Positions 47,752-60,780 of a DNA stretch of 64,000 nt are shown one piece after another; within the stretch, counting starts at the first letter, position 1, and every line of letters begins with the position of its first letter. Made by a program: the position numbers and the translations under genes. The stretch lies in NCBI GenBank assembly GCA_027924585.1, contig BSBM01000150.1:17404001-17468000 (forward strand). Direction: 5' to 3'. This DNA is from Larix kaempferi. Taxonomy: Eukaryota > Streptophyta > Pinopsida > Pinales > Pinaceae. Below the pieces are notes generated by a model. It was not told the DNA's origin. It saw nothing but the letters and a program-made list of their open reading frames with translations, and ran no database searches.

Positions 47752-47768
47752 GAAATTGACTTCGCTTA

Positions 47769-48804
47769 AACTTGTCTTTTATATTGTCTGTTATTTTAAT
47801 TTTTAATTTTTTTTATACTTAATAAATTTAATGTTAAAATGGATTTTTATAAATATTTAATCAAATTATATTTATTTGATCAATCAAAATATCATTTTTA
47901 AATTAGGAATTGGTACACTTCGTGGTGATTTATAATTTAATGGGAAAAATAATTAAGAATTTGTGTTTTCTCCTTAGAGGTCACACATTCAAAATTGGAG
48001 GGGGTAGGGTATGTACACCTCCATAAACTGTGCATTGAAATCGCTGCATAGAGGGGGTCACAGATTCAAAATTGGAGGGGGTCTCTTACATCAATTTGGT
48101 GTCTCACTAGGTCATGACCTTAAAATTAGATTATTATTATTATATTAATCTCACTTAAATTAATCCACTTCTATTTTATATTATTAAATATTACAAAATA
48201 GTTATATGTACGCCTCAAATTTGTGGATGGTTCTTGGCTAGTTAAATTTTATGCTATCTTTAAAAAAGTGCATTGTGTTTATCTTTTCATTAAATGCAAT
48301 AGCATGAAAATTATGCATTGAGGTTAATAGTAGTTTAGTAATACAAAGGATGTTTGTGATTGCTTTTTAGATGGATTTTTTTAGTTTTGTATACCATGTT
48401 TTTTGCTTGAGACATTATGGTATCAGCATATTGGCATGCAGAATACAATGGCACATCTATGATCCTTGTTTGCATAGTATTGAATTACTAATCTAAAAAA
48501 ATACCATGTTGTATGTCAATGCATTTAACTATGCACAAAGCATCTCCATATAGATGTCCATTCTCTAATGGAGTCTCATAATGTATCTATGCAATGTATG
48601 ATACAACCCATTTTATCTAACAAGTTGCATGATTCGTCATTTTTAGCAATCAATGCACTCATTTTATAATAGCACACTAAAGCCAAGGCACACTCTTTGC
48701 ATTTAATCTTAGTTGTACAATGCATCAAACATCGTATAATGTACCTCAACCAAGGATTTTTAAGTGTCACTCTCACTAGTGCATCAACTAATAGGAGCTA
48801 CTTC
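47769..48804. other. Non-coding DNA with a short tandem repeat
   Basis: The phrase ATTCAAAATTGGAGGGGGT occurs twice (about 47988 and 48066), each after GGTCACA, giving a ~78-bp tandem duplication. No gene is recognised in the remaining AT-rich sequence. Confidence 0.5.
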
Positions 48805-49093
48805 CAAGGTATTTTTTAAGGATTCTAATATTATACTTAAGTATAGTATTCTAGGCGATTATTTTGGATTGAAAAAAACATATATATAGATAGGTAGGCG
48901 AATATTAAATATAGACCATACAATTTACTACTAAAATTTGTAAATTTTGGCGAATATTATGATAAAAAAAACATATTTTATGTAAATATAGGCGATATTA
49001 GAGCCTAAAAATGACCAAATAGCGAATTTATTTTTTGAAAAAAAGTCCCAAAAATAGCCAATTAGCGAAATTTCGCCCCTAAAAATTTCCCTG
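48805..49093. mobile_element. 289-bp hAT-type MITE, copy 2
   Basis: This is nearly the same sequence and length as 41807-42094 and in the same orientation, including GGCGAATATTATGATAAAAA and GCGAAATTTCGCCC near the ends. The terminal repeats are slightly eroded (CAAGGTATTTTTTAAGG; CCCTAAAAATTTCCCTG). Flanking octamers GCTACTTC and GTTACATC match at six of eight positions, a decayed target duplication. Confidence 0.92.
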
Positions 49094-49101
49094 GTTACAT
49101 C

Positions 49102-49652
49102 AATGTTAAATCAAAAGTAAAACAATCCTCATTATCATTTATATGTTTGTTGTCACACACTTCATAATGCTTCATTTAGTGAAAAGCACCAATGCACCAA
49201 TGTTACTTGAGCTTGCCTTGCTACTTTGCCCTCATTTTTCTCCTCATCTTCCTATATTTTTTGTTCATGGTGGAGTACGATTTTTTAAATTCTTCTCCAA
49301 ATTTTCCAAGTTCATAAATCTTCAAAGTCAATGCCATATCCTTGACAGTAAGTACTAAACTAGGTAATTTTGTTAGTTTATATTATTTAGATTTGTTTTG
49401 GTCTTTAATAGTTAGATTATATATTTTTAAAATTTCTCATATATTACTACCTTTTTTTTTCCCATGCAAAAGGTCATAATTTTATTATATAGTATAACAA
49501 AAGTACATTCTTTAGGTGTTTTTACAATAATCCAAATATATCTAATAATAAGAAATCTCATATAACAAAAAATATCTTAGATTTTACCTCATAGCACTAA
49601 ATCCAAAATTCTAAACCAGTATAAATCCATCAGTACATTGCAATAGGTCCTT
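49102..49652. other. Non-coding DNA left of the Ty3 element
   Basis: No coding similarity is recognised. An AT-rich stretch with a run of T at about 49449-49460 precedes the LTR. Confidence 0.4.
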
Positions 49653-50471
49653 TGATCCATCCCAAGACTCGACTGGATCCATCGACTATTTCCTAGTCCC
49701 ATTCCACTCCTTGGTCGGATCCTCGACTTGGTCGTCCCAACGGATCAATCGATTTCGCAACTCGGCGACCAACGACACATGCCCGATGGATCATCATACA
49801 TTCCTGATGGTAGTTCATGATTCCAACACATGTTAGATGAAATTCTAAGCAGTTGGAAGGCATCTAAACCACCATCGATATGGAAATGATGTCTCTTCAT
49901 CTTCTTCTAGCTGGTGAATGAGAATAAGACACATGGTCTCTTTGTAATTGTCTTTTTGTAACTGAAAGATGGTGGGTAATTACCCAAGCGTCCCTCAAAA
50001 TTGTATAAATACTTGTAAGCTTGAAGATGAAAAGGATTTTTTTTCTCTGATCTTGATTGCATTAAGACGAGTTCCCAAAAAGAAGGCTCGATTGGTTCCT
50101 GACGGTTCCTACATTCAACTTCTTACGATGAATGTTCAATACAACCGAAGTTTTCACCCTTGGGGTTTCTCCATTATGAATCCTTGTCTCACATTCTTAT
50201 ATGATTGGCATTCTCTATTAAATTTTGCAGTTGTTTAGTATCTGGTGTATGCTATTCTTTATAGTTTCTTCTTTGATCAAACTAGCATTATAATGTCCTC
50301 CATAAAAGTGGCCAAGTTAGTTAGTTGACTCTGTTGTCCCCCTGTCGACCTCCTGGGCGACATGGATGATTGGTATCAGAGCCTATTTGATCTAGCCTTG
50401 TTTAAGCACTACTTGTGTAGTCAAACCAGCATATGCATTTTCAAACACACTCTAAGACTTAGTTATCCAAG

Positions 50472-51600
50472 ATGCCTCTACCTTTGAATTCTAAGTATTT
50501 ATGTACTCGCAACCCCAAACCAAAGATGGCAGGTGAAACAGAGGGCAACATGCCTAACAACGAAACTAAACGACTCATTAAGAAAGCACTCACTCGACAA
50601 CGAACTGAAATGTATGAGCATTTCAATGAGATTCTTTATCGACTCACCAGTTCTGTTTGGATCGAATTCGGTTAGCAACTCGACGATAAATTCCTTTGGA
50701 AAGGTTAGCCCCTTTAAGGTGCCGATGAACTTGGATGTACCAAACCTAGAAGGAAAGATCGATGTGTAATCTGTAGACAATTGGATACAACAATTTGAGT
50801 CCTATTTGTCTATGAATCAAATTTATGAGGTTGAGAAAGTCACCCTTGCATCTTTGAAGATGTCAAATTTTGTACATAGTTGGTGGGAAAATATCTCGAT
50901 GAAATCCGATGAAGACGGTAACCCCATCGACACATGGGCCAAATTTGTTGAACATGTTTGAAAGGAATTTTATCCACCCAATTACATAGAACAATAGTAC
51001 AAGAATTGGAAACACTTGAGACAATTGAAGGATCAAACTGTACAGATTTATACTGATGAAGTCCGGTGACTAATGGCTCAACTTGGTGTTAGGGAGGAAG
51101 AAAAATTACTTGTTCTGAAATATATTAGCGGTTTAGCTCCTTATATCCAACAAGAGATGGAATTTCTCACTATTGGCACTCTTGCAGACGCATTCCATTA
51201 TGCCATCAAGCTTGAGATGAAATTGAAAGTGAAAAGATGTTTCTCGACCAAAGAAACTGGTCAACCTTTCGACAAGAAATCTCAATCGACTGCTGACTCC
51301 GTCAAGTCAAAATGGTATTTTCTGACTACTACCCAGAAGCCGAAACAAGGTAAGAATCCTTTCAATAAAGACGAAGGAAAATCAAGTAAACAACCTCCTG
51401 CAAAAAATGGTGCAACTACCACAATTTAACTTGGCATGACGCATCAGAATGCAAAGCTCATAATACATTCTTGGCACATATGTCTACTTCTAACTCAATC
51501 GACAAGACAGTTGTGGAGTCTGACCCCAACTCTTCGAATTTAGTAGCGTCGAATTCAACAACTCTCGCAAACTCGAATATCATCGATGAAGAGGAAAGAG
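50472..51600 (+). pseudogene. Ty3 gag, broken
   Basis: Fragments in order are MAGETEGNMPNNETKRLIKK near 50526, NLEGKIDV, VDNWIQQFESYLSMNQI near 50775, and SWWENISMKSDEDGNPIDTW near 50880. Next come FYPPNYIEQ and the open frame 51073-51429, with MAQLGVREEEKLLVLKYISG and LTIGTLADAFHYAIKLEMK. This is the standard plant Ty3 capsid pattern. Stops at about 50673, 50767, 50959, 50996 and 51069 break it. The tail is Lys/Ser/Gln-rich; no intact zinc knuckle is seen. Confidence 0.85.
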
Positions 51601-51619
51601 AATGATTATTCCATACACA

Positions 51620-54600
51620 AATATGGGTTTAGAATCTTCCATTTCATCTCATTGTGGACAATGGTAAACAAAAGAATTTTTTCTCAGAAGATATTGTGAA
51701 GAAATTGGGTCTTGTTACTACTCCACAACCGCAACCTTACAACATCGGTTGGATGAAAGATGGACATGAACTCAGGATCACACGGAAATGCAAGTTACCT
51801 TCATCAAGCCTTTTCAGGATGAGATGCTCTATGAAGTCTATTTGCTTTCGGTAGCCGACGTATTGTTTGGAAAACCTTAATTATGGGACATACAAGGAAT
51901 GTATTAATCGAGACCACAAAAAGTGATCATCAAAATCTAGAATCAGTGATATTGCATTCGTGAATGATGACCCAAACCAACAGTTGAGATGGTTTTAGTA
52001 AAGCAAGCCAAGAAGTTGATTAACCATGCTCAAAAATTTATGATGTTAATGATCATACCTCAACACTCCTAGAAGATAACAACAAACATTCATCTCTCCA
52101 TACACTATGAATCTCGACAACAACAACCATTCGTCTCTCCATAGACTATGAATCTCGACAACAACAACAAGTCGATAGAATACTTGAAGAATACAAATAT
52201 GTGTTCAAAGATCCAATTGGAGTACCACTACATTGCCAAGTAAAATACTCCATTGATCTTGTTCCTGGTTCTTCATTACCCAATGCATATGTTTACAGAA
52301 GGTCTTTTTTAGAAATGAAGAAATCCGTAGACAAATTCAAGACTTGATCAACAAAGGGTACCTAGGTCCTCTCCCTGTGAAAGTCCAGTTGTCCTAGTTC
52401 TCAAGAAAAATGGCCCGATGGGACATGGCGCATGTGCATTGACTATAGGGATCTCAATAAAATTTTAGTAAAGAATCGATATCCTTTTCCTATAATAGAT
52501 GATTTACTTGATTATTTGAAAGATGCTAAATTATTTACCAAACTTGACCTCAAGTCGAGATATCATGAAATTCCCATTGAGTCCTCAAATGTATGGAAAA
52601 CTGCTTTCAAAACCAGGGAAGGTTTATTTGAATGGTTATTCATGCATTTCGGTCTAACTAATGCACCTATGAATTTCATGAGATATATGTATGACATTCT
52701 TAGACCTTTTTCAGGGAAATGTGTCATTGTCTATTTGAATGAATCCTGATTTTCAATAGATCATGGGAGGAACATTTGCAGCAACTTCAACAAGTGCTTA
52801 ATGTTATCAGATGAAAAAAAAATTGTTTGAACTTGGAGAAGTGCTCTTTTGCATTGAAAAGTATCAAATAATTGGACTATGTGATTGAATCAATAGGGAT
52901 TCGAGTTGACCCAGAAAAGATACAAGCTATCAAGCATTGGCCCGCTTCAAAAATCATTCAAGAACTAAGGAGTTTCCTTGGTTTGGTGAATTTGTACCAC
53001 AGATTTATGTTGGGATTAAACCACATAGCCTAGCCTCTGAATCAATTGATGAAAGGAGATGGAAATATAGTTTTCAAATGGACTACAACACAACAACAAG
53101 ATTTTGAATAGCTTAAGAACAAGCTTTGCACCACTCCAGCGTGTGTACTACCTTATTTGCATTATCCATTTGAAATTGAGACCGATGCATTTGATTATGT
53201 CATGGGCACTGTGATTATGCATGCAGGTCACCCAATAGCATTCCACTCGGAAAACTTCAGTGATACTATTTGCAAGTATTCTAACTATGAGAAGGAACTG
53301 TATGCCATTGTACAAGCTCTTAAGTAATGGAGACATTATATTTTAGGCAAAGAAATGGTCGTCCATATCGACCATAAGCCTCTACAGTTTGCTCTATCAT
53401 AGTCTAAGTTGCAGATGACGAGACAATCAAGTGGATTGGTTACCTAAAATAGTTTCAGTTGGTAATTAAGCACCAAAAAGGAAAATACAATGCAACAACC
53501 GATTTCCTTAGCGGACCACCAATTACTTCACTTCTTACAGTTTTAAGTATGCATAGTTATGACACCATTACATGGCCGCGACTGTATGATTAAGACATTG
53601 ATTCTTTGATGGTGTATCGATAGCTCCAGACATAACACTCGATTGTTCTCAAATACCACATGAAGGACAACTTGGTTTGCAAGATAGGACAACTTTGTGT
53701 ACCTTCTGGTGAGCACCGATAGAAGCTCATCTGGGATGCACACTACAACAAAAAAACATGACACTTTGGAGTGGCAAAGACACTCGTTGTGCTCTATAAG
53801 TATTTCTATTGATATTCTCTCAAAAAATATGTCGACAGGTACATCAAGTCATGTGTGGTTTGTGCCATTGCCAAGCCACTAAACCAACGATAGGGTTTGT
53901 ATACACCCTTGTCCACTCCTAGTTGACCATGGGAATCTATTTCCTTTGATTATTTGACTGGATATCCTGTTACTTGACACCAGCATGATGCAATCATGGT
54001 ATTGGTTGAAATATTTTCCAAAATGGCTATCCTCATTCCTTGCAAGAAGACCACAAGAGCCCATTGGATTGCTTAACTCTTCTTTGAGAATGTTTGGAAG
54101 CACTACAGCTTGTTGAATTCAATCATCTCTGACCACGACTCCAGATTTGTTAGCACATTCAGGAAGATGCTCTAGCAACAACTCGACACACAACTATCTA
54201 TGTCAACATCATTCGATCCTCAGACTAATGGACAAACATAAGTTTTGAATCACATGGTGGTGCAGTTGATTCACATGTACAACCACAATCATCGCAAAAC
54301 ATGGGATGGAATTCTCCCATACATCCAACATAGCTATTTTCGAGTGCAACACAACTCAATAGGAAACAGTCCATTTGAAATATGTTATGGATTTCAATCC
54401 TCAACACCTATTTCCTTAGTCAGCCGACTGAATGGATTGGTCAACACTGACCATGGGCAATGAGAAATTGACAATGCACTCAAGTTCAAGGATTAGGTGT
54501 GTGACATTAAGAAACAAGCACAAGAGATGTTGCATCAAGCTAGTGAAAAATCCAAGGCCCGACACGATAAGCATCATATTCCTCATTCATTCAAAATTTG

Positions 54601-54800
54601 GGATCAATTCTAGTTGCATCTCAATAAAGAAATATTTAGTGACCCAAACAGGAAGCTAAAAACTTTATGATATGGTCCTTATACCATTCTTGAGAAAAAT
54701 AGGGAAAATGATTTTAAGCTTAGCATTCCACCATACTTGGGATTACATTCAATATTCAATGTGGACTTGTTTCGACAATATTTTCTTCCATTATTGGAAT
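51620..54800 (+). pseudogene. Ty3 pol (protease, RT, RNase H, integrase), broken
   Basis: The protease region (LPFHLIVDNGKQKNF, near 51640) has VDNG where a catalytic D(S/T)G is usual. RT opens at 52432 with MCIDYRDLNKILVKNRYPFP and KLDLKSRYHEIPI, then FGLTNAP. The catalytic YLDD box reads YLNES and is followed by a frameshift at about 52740. RNase H-like blocks follow (FEIETDAFDYVMGTVI, YSNYEKELYAIVQALK near 53280, VVHIDHKPLQF). Integrase pieces lie at 53870-54470: SFDPQTNGQT, then NHRKTWDGILPYIQHSYF and NSPFEICYGFQSSTPI. At about 54670 is YGPYTILEK and at 54735 SIPPYLGLHSIFNVDLFRQY. The order RT-RH-IN places it in Ty3. It has many stops in every frame. Confidence 0.9.
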
Positions 54801-55743
54801 AAATCAAATTACATCCGACAAATCCGGAAGATATACACCCAAACACTCAAGATCCTCTTACCATCGACACCATCATTGGACAACAAGTACACCATACAAG
54901 GACACAGACAATTCCCTTGTTTCAAGTGGCTAAGGCAAGACAACTGCCATCTCAAAGAAAGTGCTATCCTCTCCCTGAATTGGAGCTCAAGTTTCCTCAT
55001 CTGTGTGAGTAGGGAATGGGGACCATTGCCACTTAAGGGAGGCAGTCTGATCCATCCCAAGACTCAATTGGATCCATCGAATATTGTCTATTACTAGTAG
55101 ATTCCTTGGTTATATCCTCAAATTGTTCGTCCCAATGGATCAACCAATTCCACAACGCAACAATCGTCGACACATGCCCAACGGATCATCATACATGCAC
55201 GACAGTAGTTGATGATTCCAGCACATGTCAGACGACATTTTGAGCAGTCGGAAGGCATCCGAACCACCATTGACGTGGCGACAATGTATCTTAATCTTCT
55301 TCTAGCTAGCAAATGAGAAGAAGACACATGGTCTCTTTGTAATGGAAATGCGGTGGGTAGTTACCCAAGCATCCCTCAAAATTGTATAAATACTTGTAAG
55401 CTCGAAGATGAAAGGGATTTTGGTTCTCTGCTCTTGATTTCATTAATACGAGTTCCCAAAGAGAAGGATCGATTGGTTCCTGATGATTCCTATATTCGAT
55501 CTCTTATAACGACTGCTTAATACAATGAGATTTTTCACCCTTGGGGTTTCTCCGTTATCAATCCCTATCTCACATGCTTCTATGATTGCCGTTATCTATT
55601 AAATTTTGCAGTTGTTTAGTATCTCGTGTATTCTATTCTTCATAGTTGTTTCTCTTATCAAACTAGCATTATAGTGTTTGTCATAACAGTAGCCAACTTA
55701 TTCAGTCGACTATGTTGTCCTCCTATCGACCCCCTGGGCGACA

Positions 55744-56640
55744 CAAATCATCCTTAGTAGTCAAAAACAACCATGAGAACTCCATTAGTGTAGTACAAAG
55801 TATAGGGCCTTAATAGGCAAGTGATATGTAAAAGAACACTGTGTCCACCTAGGCATAAGCCATATTCATTAGATAACTTTGCTGAGCCAAAATATTTCAA
55901 GTCCTTTGTGAAAGGAAAAGTTGTAATATTTAGAATCATCTCCCTCCTTCTTATCTACAATGTGCCATTGTCCCATTTGAAGCTGAAGACTTCCCTTTCA
56001 AATCCCATTTGCAAGAGCATTCCTTTCTCTATAAATATGTTCCAAGGAGAAATTAGAACAAATCCTCCACACTTCCTCCAAAAGAGTAAGTAAAAGTAGA
56101 TTTTGACAAAGTATTATGCCTTATCTTTTAAGTTAGGAAGATTATTTAAATAGATTACAAAGTGCTTCAAGCTTTCTGCTCTGATATGAGACACCTTCAT
56201 GGTATACTTTTTATCTTGATTTTTTGTTGATATATCATATGCACACTAATTATTGATATTATGAAACACCAATGGCTGTGTTAAAGAAAGTGAACTAATT
56301 TCTTTCTTTATGATAGGTTTTTGAAAGCTTGAATTAGATTCACTTAGAGTTTTGAAACCTTTCGAAATATTTAGATTTTTGTAAGAGAGTTAGTTATAAA
56401 GTTTTGGAATCCTTTTAAAATCTTTGAATTAAGGTGATATGATTCTAATGTGGTTTCTCTATACATGTAAACTCATTTTTATCAACTTGGATATAGTGGA
56501 TTTTCATGTATTTATATCTATAGGTGTTTATATTTTAGAATTTGGGATTGAGTAGTAAATATGTTTTTCCTATATTGTAGGAGGACAAGACAAGTGTACT
56601 CTCCAAATTGATTTTATGTGTTCACCCACTACAGATTAAG
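55744..56640. other. Non-coding DNA between Ty3 and LINE fragments
   Basis: AT-rich sequence without a recognised gene or repeat. It ends at a T run (56643-56650) that is probably the reversed poly-A of the next LINE fragment. Confidence 0.4.
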
Positions 56641-57530
56641 TGGTTTTTTTTCTCATAAAAAATGCGCAATGCTTTATATTATAAAAGGCCATATTGTTTA
56701 TAGGTCCGCTAACCTTACATCCACCAAAACAAAAAACCTCTACTGTAAAAGATAGCAGCAGTGCATCAGGACTGTTTACCATTTGTCAGGAATACATTAT
56801 CCACTTTCCCTTATAACCGGTAGCATCAATTGAGATACAAAAACAAAAAAGCAAACTATAAATGTATCCTGTGAATCTCTGTTGTGTCTGAAAGTAGTTT
56901 GGCCACTATTACCTCCGGAGGAGTCCTGGATCATGCTCTCTCATGGTTTTATTCTCCATCTCCCACCTCTGCCAAGTGCCCAAACCAATATGTAAACCAT
57001 TCTTAGACAGTTGGTCTACCAAGTGGTTCATTTCTCTGTACAAGTGCTCAAATTTTAAATCCTTGAACGCTCTAGAATGCCTGTCAATGTCTTCATATAT
57101 GGGTCTTAAAAATATGTTTGTGGGGGGTCTTCTTTGTCGTAATCAATTTATGACAATTTTAGAGTCCCCAAAGATTTGTAATTTCCGAACTCCATTCACG
57201 ATAGCTAACTACAGAATGATCTTTAGAGCTATCAACTCAGCTCTATTATTTAAACATTCTCCCAATCCATCAATAAAATTTATCCAATGATTATCTATCC
57301 GATATAGAATACCTCCTGCCCCCCTTAAGGCTGATTGTCCCTGTGATGCTTCATCAAAATAAGCCCAATTGCCAATCCTTTCAATAGTTTCCTCCACCAC
57401 TCTTATGGTCTTCACAGTCTCATCCCCTTGTGCAAAATGTCTTTACATAACATAACTTTGTGTAACATAAACAAATGGATCTATATATATGTCATTGAAG
57501 ATTGCATTATTCTTAGATAACCAGTACTAC
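56641..57530 (-). mobile_element. 5'-truncated LINE fragment with RNase H domain
   Basis: On the minus strand the frame 57415-57209 reads NWAYFDEASQGQ, GAGGILYRIDNHWINFIDGL and NNRAELIALKIIL, the first half of an RNase H. The second half continues after lesions in other frames down to about 56950 (LSKNGLHIGLG-like end). The T run at 56643-56650 is the likely poly-A on this strand, giving a total length close to the 870-bp LINE insertion at 46882. A degenerate flanking match (CACTACAGATTAAG; ACTACAGAGATTG near 57525) might be an eroded target duplication. Confidence 0.75.
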
Positions 57531-57739
57531 AGAGATTGCTTTATATTCTTTAAAATCTTTATTACTTACACTGGTACCCAATGCTTCATATAGGTTCTGC
57601 ATCCTTGCTTATTCTTTGAAATCCTTGAGTGCTAATGTCACTAGTTTTACATGTGTGAATTACAATGAACATGTCTAGAATGCATGGAAACCTGATCTCT
57701 ACAAACGTGGCCAAGTGAATATCTATGTTTCGTCATTAA

Positions 57740-58260
57740 CCACCACCACTCAGTAGACAATAATCATACTCTTTAAAATGTGTGCCCAAAATTGGCCCCA
57801 ACCATCATTTGTTGAATGAGTGATGTTTCCAACTTGCTCAAGATTTTTCTGGTTCAAGATATTATTATTAACTATCAACAAAAACACTGGATATAATGCA
57901 TGGTCTGTAATGAACGCTGCTAAAAATATTAAAAAAAAAAGGTTTTCTATATCTGTTTCTGCAAGTTCTGTTAATTTCGCCTCTCAAAAAATGAATTTTC
58001 TACAACTGTTTGTGCAAGTTCTGTCAATTCTGCATCTTCTGATTTTATGATTTTATGCAGCTTTCATCCCATTTTTAGTAACATATTTAGCTAATAAGCA
58101 CCCAGCATAATCTTACAGCCTTCAGAATATTCCAATTAAACAATAAGCAGCCAGCATAATCTTAAAAATGTATTTACAAAGTTGGCCCAAACAATCATTG
58201 GTTGAATGAATGATGGTTCCAAATTGTTCATGATTTTTCTGGTTCAAGATATTATTATTA
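57740..58260. repeat. Dispersed repeat, copy 2 (compare 26270-26830), rearranged
   Basis: The blocks CAATAATCATACTCTT, GTTGAATGAGTGATGTTTCC, ATGAACGCTGCTAAAA and AGTTCTGTTAATTTC match the copy at 26.3-26.8 kb. A second partial block (AACAATCATTGGTTGAATGA, then TTTTTCTGGTTCAAGATATT) recurs at about 58190-58255 as an internal duplication of 57800-57865. Confidence 0.65.
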
Positions 58261-58309
58261 ACTATTATCCCCCACAACACTTTTTTACGATTATCTCACC
58301 TTTATTGTG

Positions 58310-60370
58310 CAAGAACAAAATCTTTACCCAGCATGGAGTAAATTTTGTGACATTATTATTGTTTAAATAATTATATTAATGGTGTTTCTTAATGTGGTCA
58401 TATCTCTAAAACAAGGTCCTTGTGTAGTGTATGCATAAATTGTTGGTCATAATCCCCTTCATTTTGGTGACCCATGTAAAAATCCCCTTCATCTTAAGGA
58501 TTTTGTCATATATCAATGTGATCATGTGCTTACTATTGGTGGGCTCCCATCTTTACTAAATTCCCATATCTCTACTAAATTCCCATGGAGTAGAATGAAT
58601 ATAATAATATTATTTTTTTATGATATTAATATTAATGGTTAGTGTCGTTTGCTTTTGTATTATAGTGGAGAGGGTGTTGAAAATTCTAGTCGATAATGGA
58701 CAAAGTGAAAATAAATTCCTAGTATGAATACCAATTCGTTATTAATGACAATTTTGTTACTAGCTTATATTACTCAAATTAGTTGGCCCACAAAATGACA
58801 CAATTTTTTTATATTCCAAAGGTAGGGTGCTTAAATTTGTTGCAGATACAAGTCCTAAGGTTTTTTGGACCGCCATTTTCTTTAAATTCACAAACTTAAA
58901 AAAATGTGGATGACACCTAATAAGCATGATAAGCGCATATCCTTATGTAATGTGGGTTCAAGACTATAATAGTTAATCTAGGACACAAAATCAATAGTTT
59001 CATGATTCACTCCTACTTTAGTTATGGCTACACAATTCTCTTTTTTGTAATGTTAAAAATACCACATGAACTCCTACTTTAGTGATGAATGCACAATGCT
59101 CCTTTTTATAATGCTAAAAACAACAATGTTCTTCTTACCTCACCCAGTATATCAATTTCACAATTCCCTTCAACAATCCCCTTCACCAATATTTCAAAGT
59201 TATGCTAACTTTACACATGGAATTACAAACTTGCCCATTGTATTTACTACTATAAAATCCAGGACTATCTAATGTGTGCACTTGTGACATAAACTTATGC
59301 ATCAATAAAGACTACACAAAAATCCTTTAAAGTGAAATTACAACCACAACATGCATATCCTAATTAAATTTCATAACCTAACATGTACACAGTACAAAAT
59401 CCTAGTGAATGACAATTAAATCCTCTAATGAACATGGGATGGTATCATAATAAGTCTCAACATATAATTTTATGCATAGTGTTTTCTACGTACAATATAA
59501 TTATTATTACTATAAGTCTCAACATATAATTTTATGCATAGTGCTTTCTACGTACAATATAATTATTATTACTCACAGTGGTTCAAGTTAACAAGAATGA
59601 AACTTACTCATAGTGGTTCAAGTTAACAAGAAGGAAACTTGCATTTTTTTGTTTGAATTCTAGTCAAAATAATTTTTAAATCTCATAAAAATTCACTTTT
59701 GAAATTTAATATAAAATAATGATGCAATTCCAAGGTCTCAGATAAAAAACATCGACCATTATGGTTGTGTTTGACCATTTTCCAATTCCTCTTAAATTTA
59801 TTTCAAGTTGAGCTTAAAAATACACAAATCCAAACATGAGAAGAATCTCGGCCACATGAGGGTGAATCCAAATCTTGACAACAAACCCACAAAAATATCA
59901 ACACAAATACAATGACCCAATGGAAGAGAGCCTACAATGACGGGTCGATTTCCTTGAAACCACAATCATTCTTGCTCTTAACACATTCTAGAATAAAAAT
60001 AACCAAACAATGGTTTTGAATAATCTAACTTGTGATTTCCAAACACATTTTATGCTTGTTACGATTCTACAACATTATCATTGTATATATTTGTGAGTAC
60101 TAGAAGACTAGATGATGTGAATATTTATCCCTTCATATTGAATATGCAATACAACCTGTCTTGACATGCATCCTTCATTTCAATTGGAATTTGCTATTTA
60201 ACTATGGACAATATCATAAGTTCTACAAGTTCTTTGGGACTGGAGATGGAGTTAAAATACTCCCTTTTATCTTTATTATTGTAACACCCAAATGAGTTGC
60301 TTTATTAGCCAATTAGTATGCTTGACTATTGTCTACCCTTAACACATGAAAAAATTATTATGATTCAAAC
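58310..60370. repeat. Dispersed ~1.8-kb repeat, copy 2, with tandem duplications
   Basis: It matches 44490-46310 in order and orientation and ends abruptly at 60370, where copy 1 continues with other sequence. Internally a 62-bp unit starting TAAGTCTCAACATATAATTT is duplicated at 59451 and 59513, and a ~34-bp unit with GTGGTTCAAGTTAACAAGAA at about 59580 and 59612. The 68-codon frame at 59066 is not shared with copy 1. Confidence 0.7.
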
Positions 60371-60780
60371 TGTTAGCTCTCCAGGTGTCTTTCTAGGTTG
60401 CAATCGAAAGAGCCTGGTAACTTAATCTTACTTCGAATGATGGGGTATGTTTGGATCAATTTGGATGACTGAAACGAAACTCACATGCTCAAAACATGCA
60501 TGGACACACTTAGGTAGACAAGGCTTTTAACTACTTTTGTTCAGAGAGTTTATAAAAGGTAAATCAGAGCAGAATTCTTATCATGCTAGCAGACTCATAC
60601 ACAGAACATATATATAAATGGCTAATCACAATAAATAAATGATACTTGATGTCCAATTCTCAATACAAAGATAGGATTACAGCTATTTGGCATAGACAAA
60701 TGAACAAACATTAAATAAACATTTCACTGCAAGTACAGAAAGGTAGGAAAATAAATCTGAACACAAATAGCAAAAGAAGC

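Larger units (their letters stand above)
49653..55743 (+). mobile_element. Degenerate Ty3-type LTR retrotransposon with both LTRs
   Basis: The 5' LTR is 49653-50362 and the 3' LTR 55048-55743; both start TGATCCATCCCAAGACTC and end CCTGGGCGACA. TGGTATCAGAGCC at 50371 is a perfect initiator-tRNA-Met primer site, and AAGGGAGG at 55035-55042 is the likely polypurine tract. TATAAAT is at 50004-50010. The internal region encodes gag, protease, RT, RNase H and integrase in the Ty3 order, with many stops. No direct target duplication is visible (TCCTT before, CAAAT after), so the insertion is old or rearranged. I see no chromodomain. Confidence 0.93.

Noticed and set aside
49648-55748. Target-site duplication for the Ty3 element
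   Set aside because: TCCTT and CAAAT do not match; no shifted boundary gave a convincing duplication.
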